Origin: Planctomycetaceae bacterium
Lineage (GTDB): Bacteria; Planctomycetota; Planctomycetia; Pirellulales; Pirellulaceae
DNA: 52,424 nucleotides
Direction of reading: 5' to 3'
NCBI GenBank assembly: GCA_012959465.1
Contig: DUDC01000086.1
Location: 1 to 52,424, forward strand
Shown: positions 1 through 9,139 of the stretch, one piece after another
Numbering within the stretch: position 1 is the stretch's first letter
Layout: each line of letters opens with the position of its first letter
Notes under the pieces: generated by a model
Database searches by the model: none
Told to the model about the DNA's origin: nothing
What the model saw: only the letters and a program-made list of their open reading frames with translations
Position numbers and translations under genes: made by a program

Positions 1-271
1 GTTTTTTGTTTCGTCAATGTGAAGCCTGGCACTGCAAGTGGAAACTCCGTTGCAAGACAATGCGGATTTGCGCCGCAGACGCTATCCTCGGATTCTGCAA
101 GATCACGCGAAGCTAACGACAGGCTCCGAGGCTAGCGAGTTCGGCTCAAAAGCGCCGGCAAAGCCATCGCGACCCAGCGCCTCTCCTCCTTGCTGGATGC
201 TGACCGATCGATTCAAATGCAATGCTTGTTTGCACCACATAGAAAAAGATGACAACGAAGGTCCATTACCA

Positions 272-1504
272 ATGGCACAGATCAACGAGCATTATCTGAA
301 ACTACAAGCCGGCTATCTGTTTCCGGAGATTGGCCGTCGTGTCAATGCATTTATCGACAGTCACCCCGACGCCGACGTGATCAAACTGGGAATCGGTGAC
401 GTGACCGAGCCGCTGCCACCGGCGATTATTGAGGCAATGCACGTCGCTGTGGACGAGCTGGCCGTGAGAGAGACGTTTCGCGGCTACGGTCCTGAACAGG
501 GATACGACTTCTTGCGGGAAGCGATCGTTGCCAACGACTACGTGGCACGTGGCGTCGACATTGCGGCCGACGAGATTTTCGTATCCGATGGATCCAAATG
601 TGATTCCGGGAACATTCTCGACATTTTCGGGCCCGACAATCGAGTGGCTGTGTTGGACCCGGTCTACCCGGTTTACGTCGACACCAATGTGATGGTCGGA
701 CGAACTGGTGTAGCGGACGAGATCGGCCGCTACCAGGGATTCGTCTACCTTCCTGTCACTGAGGAAAATCAGTTCCGGCCGTCGTTGCCGAGTGAACCGG
801 TAGACCTGATCTACCTTTGCTACCCCAATAATCCAACGGGCACGGTTGCCACGATGGATATGCTCAGTGAATGGGTCGACTACGCTCGGAACAACGATGC
901 GATCATCCTGTTCGATGCAGCTTATGAAGCGTACATCACAGATCCTCAGATTCCTCACTCGATTTACGAAGTGGACGGTGCCCGAGAGGTCGCGATCGAA
1001 TTTAGAAGCTTCAGCAAGAACGCTGGGTTTACCGGAGTTCGTACCGCCTTCACCGTGGTCCCAAAGACAGTGATGGGGAAACTCTCATCCGGTGAAGTTC
1101 AACCGTTGCACTCTCTTTGGAATCGTCGACACTGCACCAAGTTCAACGGTGTCTCGTATCCGATTCAGCGGGGGGCTGCGGCAGCGTACAGCGATGCTGG
1201 CAAACAGCAAATACGAGAGTTGATCGACTTCTATCTTGAAAATGCGAGACTCCTCCGGGAGGGGTTGGAGTCGTCGGGCATTACCGTCTTTGGTGGTGTC
1301 AATGCTCCTTACGTCTGGCTGAAAACGCCGGGTGGGCTGTCGAGTTGGGACTTTTTCGACTTGTTACTCGACAGGGGTCATCTGGTTGGAACTCCTGGGA
1401 GTGGATTTGGCGCAAGCGGTGAAGGTTACTTCCGATTGAGCGCATTCAACAGCCGCGAAAATGTCGAAGCTGCCATTGAGCGGTTCAAAAGAGTGACGGC
1501 TTAA
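272..1504 (+). CDS. dapL: LL-diaminopimelate aminotransferase
   Basis: PLP-dependent class I/II aminotransferase that converts tetrahydrodipicolinate and glutamate to LL-2,6-diaminopimelate and 2-oxoglutarate, the one-step route to lysine and peptidoglycan precursors known from plants, Chlamydiae and related bacteria. The product begins [20 protein letters not shown], typical of DapL. Seen are the substrate loop PNNPTGT and the PLP-lysine motif [10 protein letters not shown], with K249 as the expected Schiff-base lysine. The frame is open from about position 38, but the ATG at 272 gives 410 residues, the normal family length, and the upstream 78 codons read as non-homologous sequence. The Shine-Dalgarno site is weak (AAGG near 257). 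It is co-oriented with the IlvD-family gene 95 bases downstream. Confidence is high from length, start and motifs. Confidence 0.95.
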   Translation: MAQINEHYLKLQAGYLFPEIGRRVNAFIDSHPDADVIKLGIGDVTEPLPPAIIEAMHVAVDELAVRETFRGYGPEQGYDFLREAIVANDYVARGVDIAADEIFVSDGSKCDSGNILDIFGPDNRVAVLDPVYPVYVDTNVMVGRTGVADEIGRYQGFVYLPVTEENQFRPSLPSEPVDLIYLCYPNNPTGTVATMDMLSEWVDYARNNDAIILFDAAYEAYITDPQIPHSIYEVDGAREVAIEFRSFSKNAGFTGVRTAFTVVPKTVMGKLSSGEVQPLHSLWNRRHCTKFNGVSYPIQRGAAAAYSDAGKQQIRELIDFYLENARLLREGLESSGITVFGGVNAPYVWLKTPGGLSSWDFFDLLLDRGHLVGTPGSGFGASGEGYFRLSAFNSRENVEAAIERFKRVTA

Positions 1505-1599
1505 CACTATGTCGCCAAGACGAATGGGATGATGCGCAATGATGGTCAGATTGTTGATTATTGTCGAGAACGATTACTAATCGAATTTGAGGTAATGTG

Positions 1600-3297
1600 A
1601 TGGCGTCTCAGCCACTGAACTGGAATAGTCGGCATTTGACACACGGATGGCAAAAGGGAATTACAGCCTTCTACTATGGGTTGGGGTTTACCGACCAGGA
1701 TTTTGATCGACCGCAAGTGGGGATTGGCACGCCGTTACTCGAGGGTAACTTATGCAACATGCACGCCTACGAGTTGTCTCAGCAGTTGGCCGTCGGTTGC
1801 AAGGAGGCCGGTCTGATTGGCCTGCCATTTGGTACACCAGGAGTCAGCGACAACATCACTCAGGGGCACGAGGGCGGGAATGGGAGTCTTCCGTCTCGCA
1901 ACATGATCGCCAATGCGGCCGAGTGTGTAGTTTCCGCCCATGGCTACGATGCCTTGATCGGCCTGCACAACTGCGACAAGAACGGGCCCGGTTTTGGCAT
2001 GGCATTGGCACGCCTCAATTATCCGGGACTGTTGATTAGTGGCGGTAGCATTCAACCCGGCTGTCACAACGGAAAAGACATCACGATCCTTGACGTCTAC
2101 GATTCGCAAGCCGCCGCCAATGTCGGGGCGATGACGCAGGAGGAAGCCGACGAAATCCTTCGCAACGCCTGCCCAGGTGCAGGTGGATGTGGGATCGCCG
2201 CGTCTTTCAATACCTGGGGGATTGCGATGGAAGCGATAGGGTTGATGCCGCCATTCAGTAGTTCGATTCCGGCAGTCGGCGACGAAAAGCGTGAAGAGTG
2301 TCAGCGCGCCGGGCAATTGGTTCGAGGCATGCTGGAGTCCGGGCTCCGTCCCCGCGACATATTGACCGCTGATGCATTCGCGAACGCCACTGTTGCCATT
2401 GCCGCGGCGGGCGGTTCGACCAACGGAGTTCTGCACCTATTGGCGCTAGCTCAGGAAGCTCGAGTCTCTTTCAGGTTGGCGGATATTCAGCAGATATTCC
2501 GCTCGACACCGGTGTTGGCTAGCTTCGCACCTCGCGGCAAACGCACAATGGTCGATTTGCATCATCTCGGAGGAACGCCGTTACTCTTGAAGCACTTGTT
2601 GAATGCCGGCTTGCTCAAAGGTGACTGTGTAACCGTAACGGGAAAATCCGTTTCCGATAACCTGGCTCAAATCCCCGACGTACCGCTGGATCAGGATCTG
2701 CTCGCACCGCTCGATCAACCGTTCAAGTCCTACGCCGATATGCAGATTTGTTTTGGCAATATCGCTCCGGGCGGAGTCGTCTTTAAGGTTTCCAGCATGC
2801 AGAATCCGACCTTTCAAGGGCCAGCGATCTGTTTTGACGATGCGCGAGAAATTGTCGATGCGGTTGAGTCGAAGCGGATCGAGGCGGGCATGGTCATCGT
2901 GCTTCGCAACCTTGGGCCGGTAGCATGCGGTATGCCAGAAGTTTTGGTCGCCACCGCCGCACTAGCCGTTCCAGAGTTGGACGGAAAAGTGGCATTCCTT
3001 TCCGACACTCGTGTTTCCGGTGTTTCACACGGGGCGATCGGCGTACACTGCTCGCCGGAAGCGGCCGTGGGAGGGCCGATCGCGTTGGTTGAGAACGGAG
3101 ATGAGATCTCATTCGATCTGCTGGCGGGTGACATCCACTTGCATGTCAGCGATGAACAACTGGCCAATCGGCGCGAATCTTGGGTCGCTCGACCGTCTAA
3201 CTACGAACCGCGAGCCTACCTGGCCGATTTTTGTGCCACAACAGCTCAGGCTCAGTTTGGTTGCGTCAGCCGCGCTCACTATCCGCAATGCTCATAG
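1600..3297 (+). CDS. IlvD/Edd-family dehydratase (dihydroxy-acid dehydratase-like)
   Basis: Iron-sulfur dehydratase of the IlvD/Edd family, 565 residues. All three cysteines expected to bind the [2Fe-2S] cluster are present: C52 in NLCNMH, C125 in NCDKNGPG and C197 in PGAGGCG, with K127 in the position of the metal-binding carbamylated lysine. Other family signatures are SDNITQGHEG, LPSR and GGSTNG. The best-known family reaction is dehydration of 2,3-dihydroxy acids in branched-chain amino acid synthesis, but sugar-acid dehydratases (arabinonate, xylonate, phosphogluconate) share the fold. This sequence differs from textbook IlvD around the first and third cysteines, so substrate is uncertain. 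GAGG at 1589-1592 is spaced correctly for ATG 1600; GTG 1597 is an alternative. Catalysis is cytoplasmic. Confidence 0.85.
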   Translation: MASQPLNWNSRHLTHGWQKGITAFYYGLGFTDQDFDRPQVGIGTPLLEGNLCNMHAYELSQQLAVGCKEAGLIGLPFGTPGVSDNITQGHEGGNGSLPSRNMIANAAECVVSAHGYDALIGLHNCDKNGPGFGMALARLNYPGLLISGGSIQPGCHNGKDITILDVYDSQAAANVGAMTQEEADEILRNACPGAGGCGIAASFNTWGIAMEAIGLMPPFSSSIPAVGDEKREECQRAGQLVRGMLESGLRPRDILTADAFANATVAIAAAGGSTNGVLHLLALAQEARVSFRLADIQQIFRSTPVLASFAPRGKRTMVDLHHLGGTPLLLKHLLNAGLLKGDCVTVTGKSVSDNLAQIPDVPLDQDLLAPLDQPFKSYADMQICFGNIAPGGVVFKVSSMQNPTFQGPAICFDDAREIVDAVESKRIEAGMVIVLRNLGPVACGMPEVLVATAALAVPELDGKVAFLSDTRVSGVSHGAIGVHCSPEAAVGGPIALVENGDEISFDLLAGDIHLHVSDEQLANRRESWVARPSNYEPRAYLADFCATTAQAQFGCVSRAHYPQCS

Positions 3298-3307
3298 GTC
3301 CCGTTCG

Positions 3308-3366
3308 CGGCGGATGGCATGCCGCCGTGGGTGGCAGCCCACAAAAAAACACTGGCGAAGCCAGTG
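3308..3366. repeat. Cluster of three palindromes (REP-like) in a convergent gap
   Basis: Three adjacent perfect inverted repeats fill most of the gap between two convergent genes: a 6-bp stem at 3308-3313/3322-3327, a 5-bp stem at 3327-3331/3338-3342, and a 7-bp stem at 3350-3356/3360-3366 with a GAA loop. Such dense small palindromes resemble REP-type intergenic repeats. Only one copy is visible here, so the call as a dispersed repeat is an inference; its terminator function is listed separately. Confidence 0.5.
3343..3366 (-). terminator. Rho-independent terminator of the ABC transporter operon
   Basis: Read on the minus strand, the stem CACTGGC / GCCAGTG (3366-3360 and 3356-3350) with loop TTC is followed at once by seven T residues (3349-3343). 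It lies 46 bases past the stop codon of the minus-strand permease gene, so it is well placed to end that operon. Confidence 0.75.
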
Positions 3367-3411
3367 CCACACATTGGTCGCGTCGTCGTGAACGGTAGCC
3401 CACGGATCGCC

Positions 3412-4587
3412 CTACATCCACCACCAGATAACGGACTCTCCAAACTGGCCGACAAGATACGCGGCGCCGGTGGCGACGGTGAAGCTGAGCGCGAAGACGA
3501 TCGTGGCCTCGCTTCCCAAGATCATCACGATTTGCTGTCGCGACGCGCCGAGCAGACGCATCGTCCGCAACTCGGTTGCCCGCAGTCGCCAGATCAAGAC
3601 AAACAGGACGCCGATCAATAGGACGGTGGTCGCACCCAGCAGAATGGACACGGCGACCACATAAGTGCGGACACGCGCGACGGTTTGCAACAGATCATCG
3701 ATCACTCGATTGGGGCGCGCCAGATGGAGTAGCGGCATGTTGTCGTACCGGCCCAATAAAAGCGTTTCGGATTTTGTATCGCGCGGTATCACGAGCGCCG
3801 CGGTGAGAGGAAACGAACTCGTGTCGCCATGGAAGTGAAATTGGTCGAGATTGTCTGGTGTGATCTCGTTATACTGCTGCACGGCCGCACTCGCCGTCAC
3901 AGTACTACCGTCATGGCTCAACAGTCGTGACTGTTCGATATTCTCGACGTCGTCATGACCATGACCCAGACCGGCGATCACCCATGTGGTCTTGATATCG
4001 CAAAACACAACGCGGTCATCCGCCTGCGAACTACGCTCCAAAACGCCCACGATCTTCATCCGCAATGCGTAGGCGCCGGCAATATCGAAGACATTCTCCG
4101 GAGTCGACAAGATCGTGTCACCGACACCCAACTGAAGCCGCCTCGCGACCTCGTTGCCAATCACACATTCTCCCAACGAGTGGAATCGTCGTCCGGCGGC
4201 GAGGCGCAGCGATCGAAAGTCCAGGTAATCCACCGTCGTCCCGACCACCGGAGCCTTGCGAGCTCGATAGCTGACCATCAGTGGTATCGCACGGGCAAGT
4301 GACGTTTCAGTCACGTCTCTAGCATCGGCGTAGCTGACCGTATCGGGGACTGTTGACTCGAAATAGAGAGCGTGCAGGGTTAGGTCCAGGCTGCTTCCCT
4401 GCTGTCCCAAGACGAGCGGCGTACTGCGAGCGCGGGCGTGAAGCGTTTCCGCAGCGTCGGCGATCAGCCACTGGATCGACATCGGGACAAACATGACAAT
4501 CGTCAGGGCAGCGCACAACGCGACACTAGTTCCGAGATGGAAGGCGAGGTACCGCCACGCCAGGTACAGAGCGTCACGCATTGGCAT
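3412..4587 (-). CDS. FtsX-like ABC transporter permease, C-terminus apparently short
   Basis: Integral-membrane partner of the adjacent LolD-like ATPase, 391 residues. One membrane segment is near residues 19-41, followed by a large extracytoplasmic domain of the MacB periplasmic-core kind, then segments near 311-335 and 353-380. Between the last two lies the cytoplasmic loop RLRATELRTMRLLGA, typical of FtsX-domain permeases. Family members normally have a fourth segment and a cytoplasmic tail; this protein stops soon after the third with the residues IWWWM. The start overlaps the ATPase stop by 14 bases, implying translational coupling. Such pairs often move lipoproteins or hydrophobic molecules or act mechanically on the envelope; the substrate here is unknown. 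The missing final helix could be natural or a truncation at the palindrome cluster. Confidence 0.8.
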   Translation of the reverse strand: MPMRDALYLAWRYLAFHLGTSVALCAALTIVMFVPMSIQWLIADAAETLHARARSTPLVLGQQGSSLDLTLHALYFESTVPDTVSYADARDVTETSLARAIPLMVSYRARKAPVVGTTVDYLDFRSLRLAAGRRFHSLGECVIGNEVARRLQLGVGDTILSTPENVFDIAGAYALRMKIVGVLERSSQADDRVVFCDIKTTWVIAGLGHGHDDVENIEQSRLLSHDGSTVTASAAVQQYNEITPDNLDQFHFHGDTSSFPLTAALVIPRDTKSETLLLGRYDNMPLLHLARPNRVIDDLLQTVARVRTYVVAVSILLGATTVLLIGVLFVLIWRLRATELRTMRLLGASRQQIVMILGSEATIVFALSFTVATGAAYLVGQFGESVIWWWM

Positions 4588-5287
4588 CGTCCTGCGCCGT
4601 TAGGGCGTGCGAATTCAACTCTGCAATGTTTACTGTGCGAGAAAAATCTCTCAGCAACGAGTGATCATGGGTTACGAAGACGAGCGTTGCCGAGTGCGAA
4701 GACGCATAGTCTCGCAATAGGTCGACAATGTTCCGCTTGTTCGATGGATCCAAGTTGCCGGTCGGTTCATCCGCTAGCAGAAGTCGAGGAGTGCGAACCA
4801 GCGCACGAGCGATGGCGACACGCTGTCGTTCGCCTTGAGAGAGTGTAAGCGGGAACTTCATGACTCGATTTTCGAGCCCCAATTTTCTGAGCAATTCGCC
4901 AGCAGCTTGTCGATGCGGTCGTAGATCTTTGATTTCACGGTCGAGCCGCAGGGGGAGCAGGACATTCTCGAGGACCGTGAGATGGTCCAAGAGAGCAAAT
5001 TCCTGCCACACCATCCCAATCTCACGCAGTCTTATGGAGCGTCGTTGGGACTCATTCGCATTGGAAATCTGCGAGTCGAGAACGTCAATCGTGCCGGATT
5101 GAGGAACTAGTGTGCCGGCGAGCAATTGCAACAGAGTTGTCTTACCCGATCCACTTGGCCCCACGCACGCGACTTGCTCGCCCGTTTCCACGATCCAGTG
5201 ATCGATGGCCAGCGCGAAGTCCGAGTCCGGGTAATGGAAAGCGACGTCTCGAAGTTCAATAACGGGTTGTCCAGCAAACGTGGGCAT
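4574..5287 (-). CDS. ABC transporter ATP-binding protein (LolD/MacB type)
   Basis: Cytoplasmic ATPase of 237 residues that powers the overlapping FtsX-type permease. Seen are Walker A GPSGSGKTT (43-51), Q-loop within MVWQEFALLD (about 92-101), signature LSQGERQRVAIARAL (about 149-163), Walker B LLLADEPTGNLDPS (about 169-182) and the switch histidine in FVTHDHSLL. The ERQR signature and DEPTGNLD stretch place it in the MJ0796/LolD branch associated with FtsX-fold permeases. It is the first gene of a two-gene minus-strand operon that ends at the terminator 3343-3366. No strong Shine-Dalgarno sequence was seen ahead of the ATG. Function as an ATPase is secure; the transported substrate is not visible. 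Confidence 0.93.
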   Translation of the reverse strand: MPTFAGQPVIELRDVAFHYPDSDFALAIDHWIVETGEQVACVGPSGSGKTTLLQLLAGTLVPQSGTIDVLDSQISNANESQRRSIRLREIGMVWQEFALLDHLTVLENVLLPLRLDREIKDLRPHRQAAGELLRKLGLENRVMKFPLTLSQGERQRVAIARALVRTPRLLLADEPTGNLDPSNKRNIVDLLRDYASSHSATLVFVTHDHSLLRDFSRTVNIAELNSHALTAQDDANA

Positions 5288-5440
5288 CGAGGATTATCGC
5301 ATCCATCAGGATAGTGCTCCGGCACTCCTCAGTCTCCGTGCGGACTGGCGTACAGAGACTTCGGGGTTTCGGAGATAACGTCAATCAGCCACGTCGCCGA
5401 TAGCAACGGTCGTGGTCCGAATGGAAAAGTCAGTTCTTAT

Positions 5441-6781
5441 TCAGTCTTCGATTCTCTTGATTGAAACATCTCGGAATTGCACCGGATCGGAGTGGCCGGC
5501 GAATCCGAAATGGCCCGACGTACGATCCTTGCCGGAATGCGGCCTTCCACCCATGTATTCGGTGACCTTTGACAGGTCGGTGTCGAGGATCGTAAATCCG
5601 TTAAGTTCGACTTTGATTGTTGAGCCTTTCACGCGGACTTGCTGATAATTCCAGTCGCCAATCGCACGCTGGTAACCACGGTGAGCGGCCACCATGCCAT
5701 AGGCTGATCCGTGGTACTGCCGTTTGTCCAACTTTGCGAATTTGGTGGCCGTGTTATCCAGCACTTGCAACTCGCACATGCCCACGTAGGCTGTATCGCC
5801 ACTGCCCGGGTAGCGGATGGCCAGACCGTTGTTGCCACCAACTGGCAACTTATACTCCAAGCGAACAACGAAGTCCTGGTATTCCTCGACCGTGTAAATC
5901 GTGCCGCCTTTACCCTTTTTACATTGGATCGTTCCGTCCACGACTTGGTAATTACTCACGGGGCCCGACCACCCCTCGAGGTTGTTGCCATTGAACAGGG
6001 ATTTGAAACCCAGTTTCGATTCACCTCGACGCAATGATTTGTTCGCTTCCTCCGACGAAATTTCTCGAATGAAAATGTTTCTCCATTGAATTTCACCACC
6101 GTGCGTTTGCAGTTGGATCGGACCTCGTGCAATCAGTGGAGTCTTGCGCGATCGGTCCCAGTAATTCTCCATGGTGGCATGGTCGACCAACAGCTGTCCG
6201 TTGAGCCAAATCGAGGTCTTGTCGCCGATTTGAAGGATACGAAAGCGATTCCATTCTCCGAACGGCTTGTCTGCTTTGACCAGCGGGTCCTTGCCCTTGG
6301 TTCCCGCGCTATTGTTCCAAAGTCCGCCCGACCCTTTATCAGCACCGATGCCGAATTTTCCCTTGTCGGTGTAGTCCCAGATTTGAACCTGGGGAGTTGC
6401 CCGTAGATAGATTCCACTGTCGGCTTTTGGAACGGTCTTGTAATCGATATGCAGTTCCATGTCGCCGTACCACTTGTCGGTCGTCAGGTAGGGTCCCTTG
6501 CCATCATTGACGATGGCTCCGTCGACGGCGATCCAGTGAGTCTCGGTTACTTTCCCGTTGTCCGCGCGCAGCTTGTCGTAGTCCGCCGAGCTCATTGCGT
6601 CCATCTTCCGCGGGTCCATGGTCTTCATCCCATGCCAACCAGCTAGATCCTTGCCGTTGAACAACGCCGTGAATCCCGAGGGAGGTGTGTTGCTTTCTTG
6701 CGCGGAAAGTCCCTGGCAAGTATTGAGAGTTGCCACGATCGCTAGCAGTGCGACGACAACGCGAAAAAATTGAGTCTTCAC
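5441..6781 (-). CDS. Exported tandem DUF1080 (3-keto-disaccharide hydrolase-like) protein
   Basis: Secreted protein with two DUF1080 concanavalin-like beta-sandwich domains, about residues 30-245 and 255-446 counted from the GTG start. Each opens with the hallmark (GFTALFNGKDLAGWHG; GFKSLFNGNNLEGWSG) and each has a GIYLRA / GLAIRY-type core. DUF1080 is now linked to hydrolysis of 3-keto-disaccharides, but most planctomycete copies are uncharacterised and some may simply bind glycans. The start GTG 6781 is chosen because GGAG lies nine bases upstream and the product begins with a clean signal peptide (KTQFFRVVVALLAIV, cleavage near SAQ/ES). The frame is also open to ATG 6805 and further upstream. 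It is a single-gene unit divergent from the DUF1598-like gene. Confidence 0.85.
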   Translation of the reverse strand: MKTQFFRVVVALLAIVATLNTCQGLSAQESNTPPSGFTALFNGKDLAGWHGMKTMDPRKMDAMSSADYDKLRADNGKVTETHWIAVDGAIVNDGKGPYLTTDKWYGDMELHIDYKTVPKADSGIYLRATPQVQIWDYTDKGKFGIGADKGSGGLWNNSAGTKGKDPLVKADKPFGEWNRFRILQIGDKTSIWLNGQLLVDHATMENYWDRSRKTPLIARGPIQLQTHGGEIQWRNIFIREISSEEANKSLRRGESKLGFKSLFNGNNLEGWSGPVSNYQVVDGTIQCKKGKGGTIYTVEEYQDFVVRLEYKLPVGGNNGLAIRYPGSGDTAYVGMCELQVLDNTATKFAKLDKRQYHGSAYGMVAAHRGYQRAIGDWNYQQVRVKGSTIKVELNGFTILDTDLSKVTEYMGGRPHSGKDRTSGHFGFAGHSDPVQFRDVSIKRIED

Positions 6782-7020
6782 AACGTATTTCTCCGTTTCG
6801 GGCATGGGACATCGAGCCCCGATTGCAGTGAATTGTCTCGTGTAAACGCGACGCCAAACTGACGCTGCCAACCATGGTAACCACCACCAACGCTGGGCAC
6901 CAGTATTTCGCGATGGTTCGAGCGCGCCGGTTCCTAATGAGGGGGGAATCGTGGAAACCGTGATGCACTAGATGAACATCAGCGATGAATCGATGGAATA
7001 CCAGTAGATGGAGAAACAAC

Positions 7021-8457
7021 ATGGACGAGGGAAGAGCAGGTGATCACCGTCACGCGTCGTTACGAGCGTTGCGGGACCGGCGTGGGGGCGCGAACGCTGC
7101 GAATTCTGAAGCAGGCGGAGGAAAATCTGCCGCCACGGTTGATTGGCGACCAGAGTTTATCCTCGCTTGGCTTTTGACCGTCTCTTGCCTGCATTCGAAT
7201 CTCCTCGCGCAGACGGTTGCCATTCCGGTGGCTGGCGCCCCACCCGGTGGCGTCCTCGTCGGGCCAGACGGTCTGACGACGATTGTCGACCAGTCACTGA
7301 GTGTTGAGCCGAAAAGAGTACTCGACAATGTCTATCCGGTGACGCGGTTTGTTTCGCTTCGCCGGCTTGGAAAAGTCAATGCCCGCATTGTCGATGAGGA
7401 TGGTCGCTCAAAAAGATCACACAGTTCTCTTAACGATCATTCCTCAAGTGAAAGTGTGGATCAGGTCAGGACACGACGTGATCTAGGCGGTTTACAGAGG
7501 ATCGACCATGTACTTGTTTACCCTCGGCTCGGTGACATTGTGTTGTGTGGTCGAGGGGACGTCGTTGCGAACCCAACGGAGGAATACCCGGTTGGTGTTT
7601 CGAATCGTCTGCCTTGCCTAACCGTGGATGACCTTCGCGCTTGCTGGACACTGGTTTCCAAGCTTCGCGCGCTTCCTTTCGGTTGTTCGATTGAGCCGAC
7701 GCCAAATGGGATCCGGCAAATGAAACTGCGCGCGTTGCGCGAGCCGCCTCCGTCAACTGGTGAACTGGCGGATGCACTCGGTCCGCAGCGGATTGATCTG
7801 ATCCGGCTCTCTGGGAAATACTCGATGGATCACACCATCGTCGCCGCTGACATCCGATTAAAAAGAATAGCTTTGGGGGTCGACGACTCACGGCATTTCC
7901 GACTACCGCGAGTACAAGATCTAGGCCAAGTTTTGGAGGGCGTGATTCCTCGAGTTTGGATTGGAGCCAACTATGGGCCCGTGCGACGTTCCCCCGACCG
8001 CCGCATTTGGTCGATGGCGGGACAACTGCAAGTGCATTTGGACTTTCCCGTCGGACTCGAACCCACGTCCAGTGAGCGGCGACGGATTGAGGCTTGGTGC
8101 CGTGAGTGGACCACGGCAGTCAATGACCCTACTTTTGTTCAAACGATCTTTCATCATCTTCAAGGCATTAGCGATCTTGCGGTTACTGTCGCTCTTGTCC
8201 AACGATACGAATTGTTATCTCAACAGAAAATAGCCGGTTTTCGCTGGACAAGAACAACTGCACGCCAACGAACACGACCGGTTCCGTCGGCAACACCATC
8301 GCTTTGTCGCATTGACACCAGACCACGTCGGCTAGTTGCCGGTGGCGTGTTGTTGAGTCCCTGGGAGGCTACCACGATATGTGAGGACCAGCCGCAAAAC
8401 CTCCGACTTTGGCAGGCCGGTAGACCGCCTGCCGATGAGTCAATTTCGAACTGGTGA
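7021..8457 (+). CDS. DUF1598-like planctomycete protein with N-terminal hydrophobic segment
   Basis: A 478-residue protein resembling DUF1598, a family I know only from planctomycetes and without known function. The resemblance rests on remembered motifs: PPGGVLVGPDGL, then VSLRRLGKV, GLQRIDHVLVYPRLGDIVL, a VDDL segment and CSIEPTPNGI. These occur in the expected order. A charged stretch of about 45 residues precedes one hydrophobic segment (FILAWLLTVSCLHSNLLAQ), so it is probably exported or anchored. ATG 7021 is chosen because GGAG at 7010-7013 is spaced seven bases away; the frame is open 12 codons further upstream. It ends 49 bases before the co-oriented VWA gene, suggesting a two-gene unit that sits just ahead of the WXG100/FtsK operon. 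Role unknown; the family call is from memory. Confidence 0.6.
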   Translation: MDEGRAGDHRHASLRALRDRRGGANAANSEAGGGKSAATVDWRPEFILAWLLTVSCLHSNLLAQTVAIPVAGAPPGGVLVGPDGLTTIVDQSLSVEPKRVLDNVYPVTRFVSLRRLGKVNARIVDEDGRSKRSHSSLNDHSSSESVDQVRTRRDLGGLQRIDHVLVYPRLGDIVLCGRGDVVANPTEEYPVGVSNRLPCLTVDDLRACWTLVSKLRALPFGCSIEPTPNGIRQMKLRALREPPPSTGELADALGPQRIDLIRLSGKYSMDHTIVAADIRLKRIALGVDDSRHFRLPRVQDLGQVLEGVIPRVWIGANYGPVRRSPDRRIWSMAGQLQVHLDFPVGLEPTSSERRRIEAWCREWTTAVNDPTFVQTIFHHLQGISDLAVTVALVQRYELLSQQKIAGFRWTRTTARQRTRPVPSATPSLCRIDTRPRRLVAGGVLLSPWEATTICEDQPQNLRLWQAGRPPADESISNW

Positions 8458-8506
8458 GGCCGCCATCAGTGCACTGACTTGGTGACATTCTTTTTGGAGA
8501 CGGATG

Positions 8507-9139
8507 ATGCGCCTACAAATCGTCATCATGACGATTTTCCTATGGATGCTCACGGATCCGAGTGATATCCGCGAAGGCTTCTGGGATGCAACGCAGTTCA
8601 ATTGGCACGACGAGACCGAGCAGGAAGAGTTCGAATCGGAGCGTACCCGTCGCGTTGCGATTCTGTTTGATTGCTCACTGAGCATGGAATTCAAGATGCG
8701 GGCCGGCGAAACACGCCGCGAGCGGGCACTGGTTGAGCTGACTCGTCTATTGCAGAAACTGCCGAAAAACACGGATCTGTTTTGTGTTGGCTTTAATGAG
8801 CGCCCTACGCTCGCGCCTAAGCTAGCATCACCGTTAGGAGCGAGGAATCGCGATCAGGCGTTTGCTTTTGCACGTCAGCTCGTACCTCGCGGCGACACCC
8901 TCCCCGCCGATTGCCTGGCGGTCGTACTCCGACGTCACCCCAAACTAGATGCTGTTTTTCTAGTCACGGACGCGCGGGCTCCAAATCGGCGTGTTGCAAA
9001 GAGTCAAGCGCTGGCGTTGGCCGAGTTGCAGAGACGATTTGGTGTGACCGTGCACTGGGTGATCGTCGACCCACTATCCAGGCGAGAATTGGCTGCGATG
9101 CTTCGCCTAGCTGGCGGTAGATTGCATGTTGCCAAGTGA
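8507..9139 (+). CDS. VWA-domain protein with intact MIDAS
   Basis: Small von Willebrand factor A protein, 210 residues. The metal-ion-dependent adhesion site is complete: DCSLS (D55, S57, S59), a threonine in RGDTLPADCL (T130) and an aspartate in FLVTDARAPN (D154). VWA domains bind protein ligands through a divalent metal and often act as adaptors in envelope or stress complexes. The N-terminus has a short hydrophobic run (IVIMTIFLWML) that could be a signal or anchor, then an acidic linker. GGAG at 8496-8499 fits ATG 8507 better than ATG 8504. It follows the DUF1598-like gene by 49 bases and precedes the WXG100 operon by 316 bases. A partnership with either neighbour is an inference from position only. 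Confidence 0.8.
   Translation: MRLQIVIMTIFLWMLTDPSDIREGFWDATQFNWHDETEQEEFESERTRRVAILFDCSLSMEFKMRAGETRRERALVELTRLLQKLPKNTDLFCVGFNERPTLAPKLASPLGARNRDQAFAFARQLVPRGDTLPADCLAVVLRRHPKLDAVFLVTDARAPNRRVAKSQALALAELQRRFGVTVHWVIVDPLSRRELAAMLRLAGGRLHVAK

Noticed and set aside
38..271. N-terminal extension of dapL from the first open ATG
   Set aside because: The added 78 residues do not look like DapL, whereas ATG 272 gives the standard 410-residue length and family start.
302..958. Minus-strand open frame of 218 codons opposite dapL
   Set aside because: Same reasoning: antisense to a conserved aminotransferase with no independent support.
1750..2436. Minus-strand open frame of 228 codons opposite the IlvD-family gene
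   Set aside because: Shadow of a strongly conserved gene; no homologous motif, signal peptide or start context.
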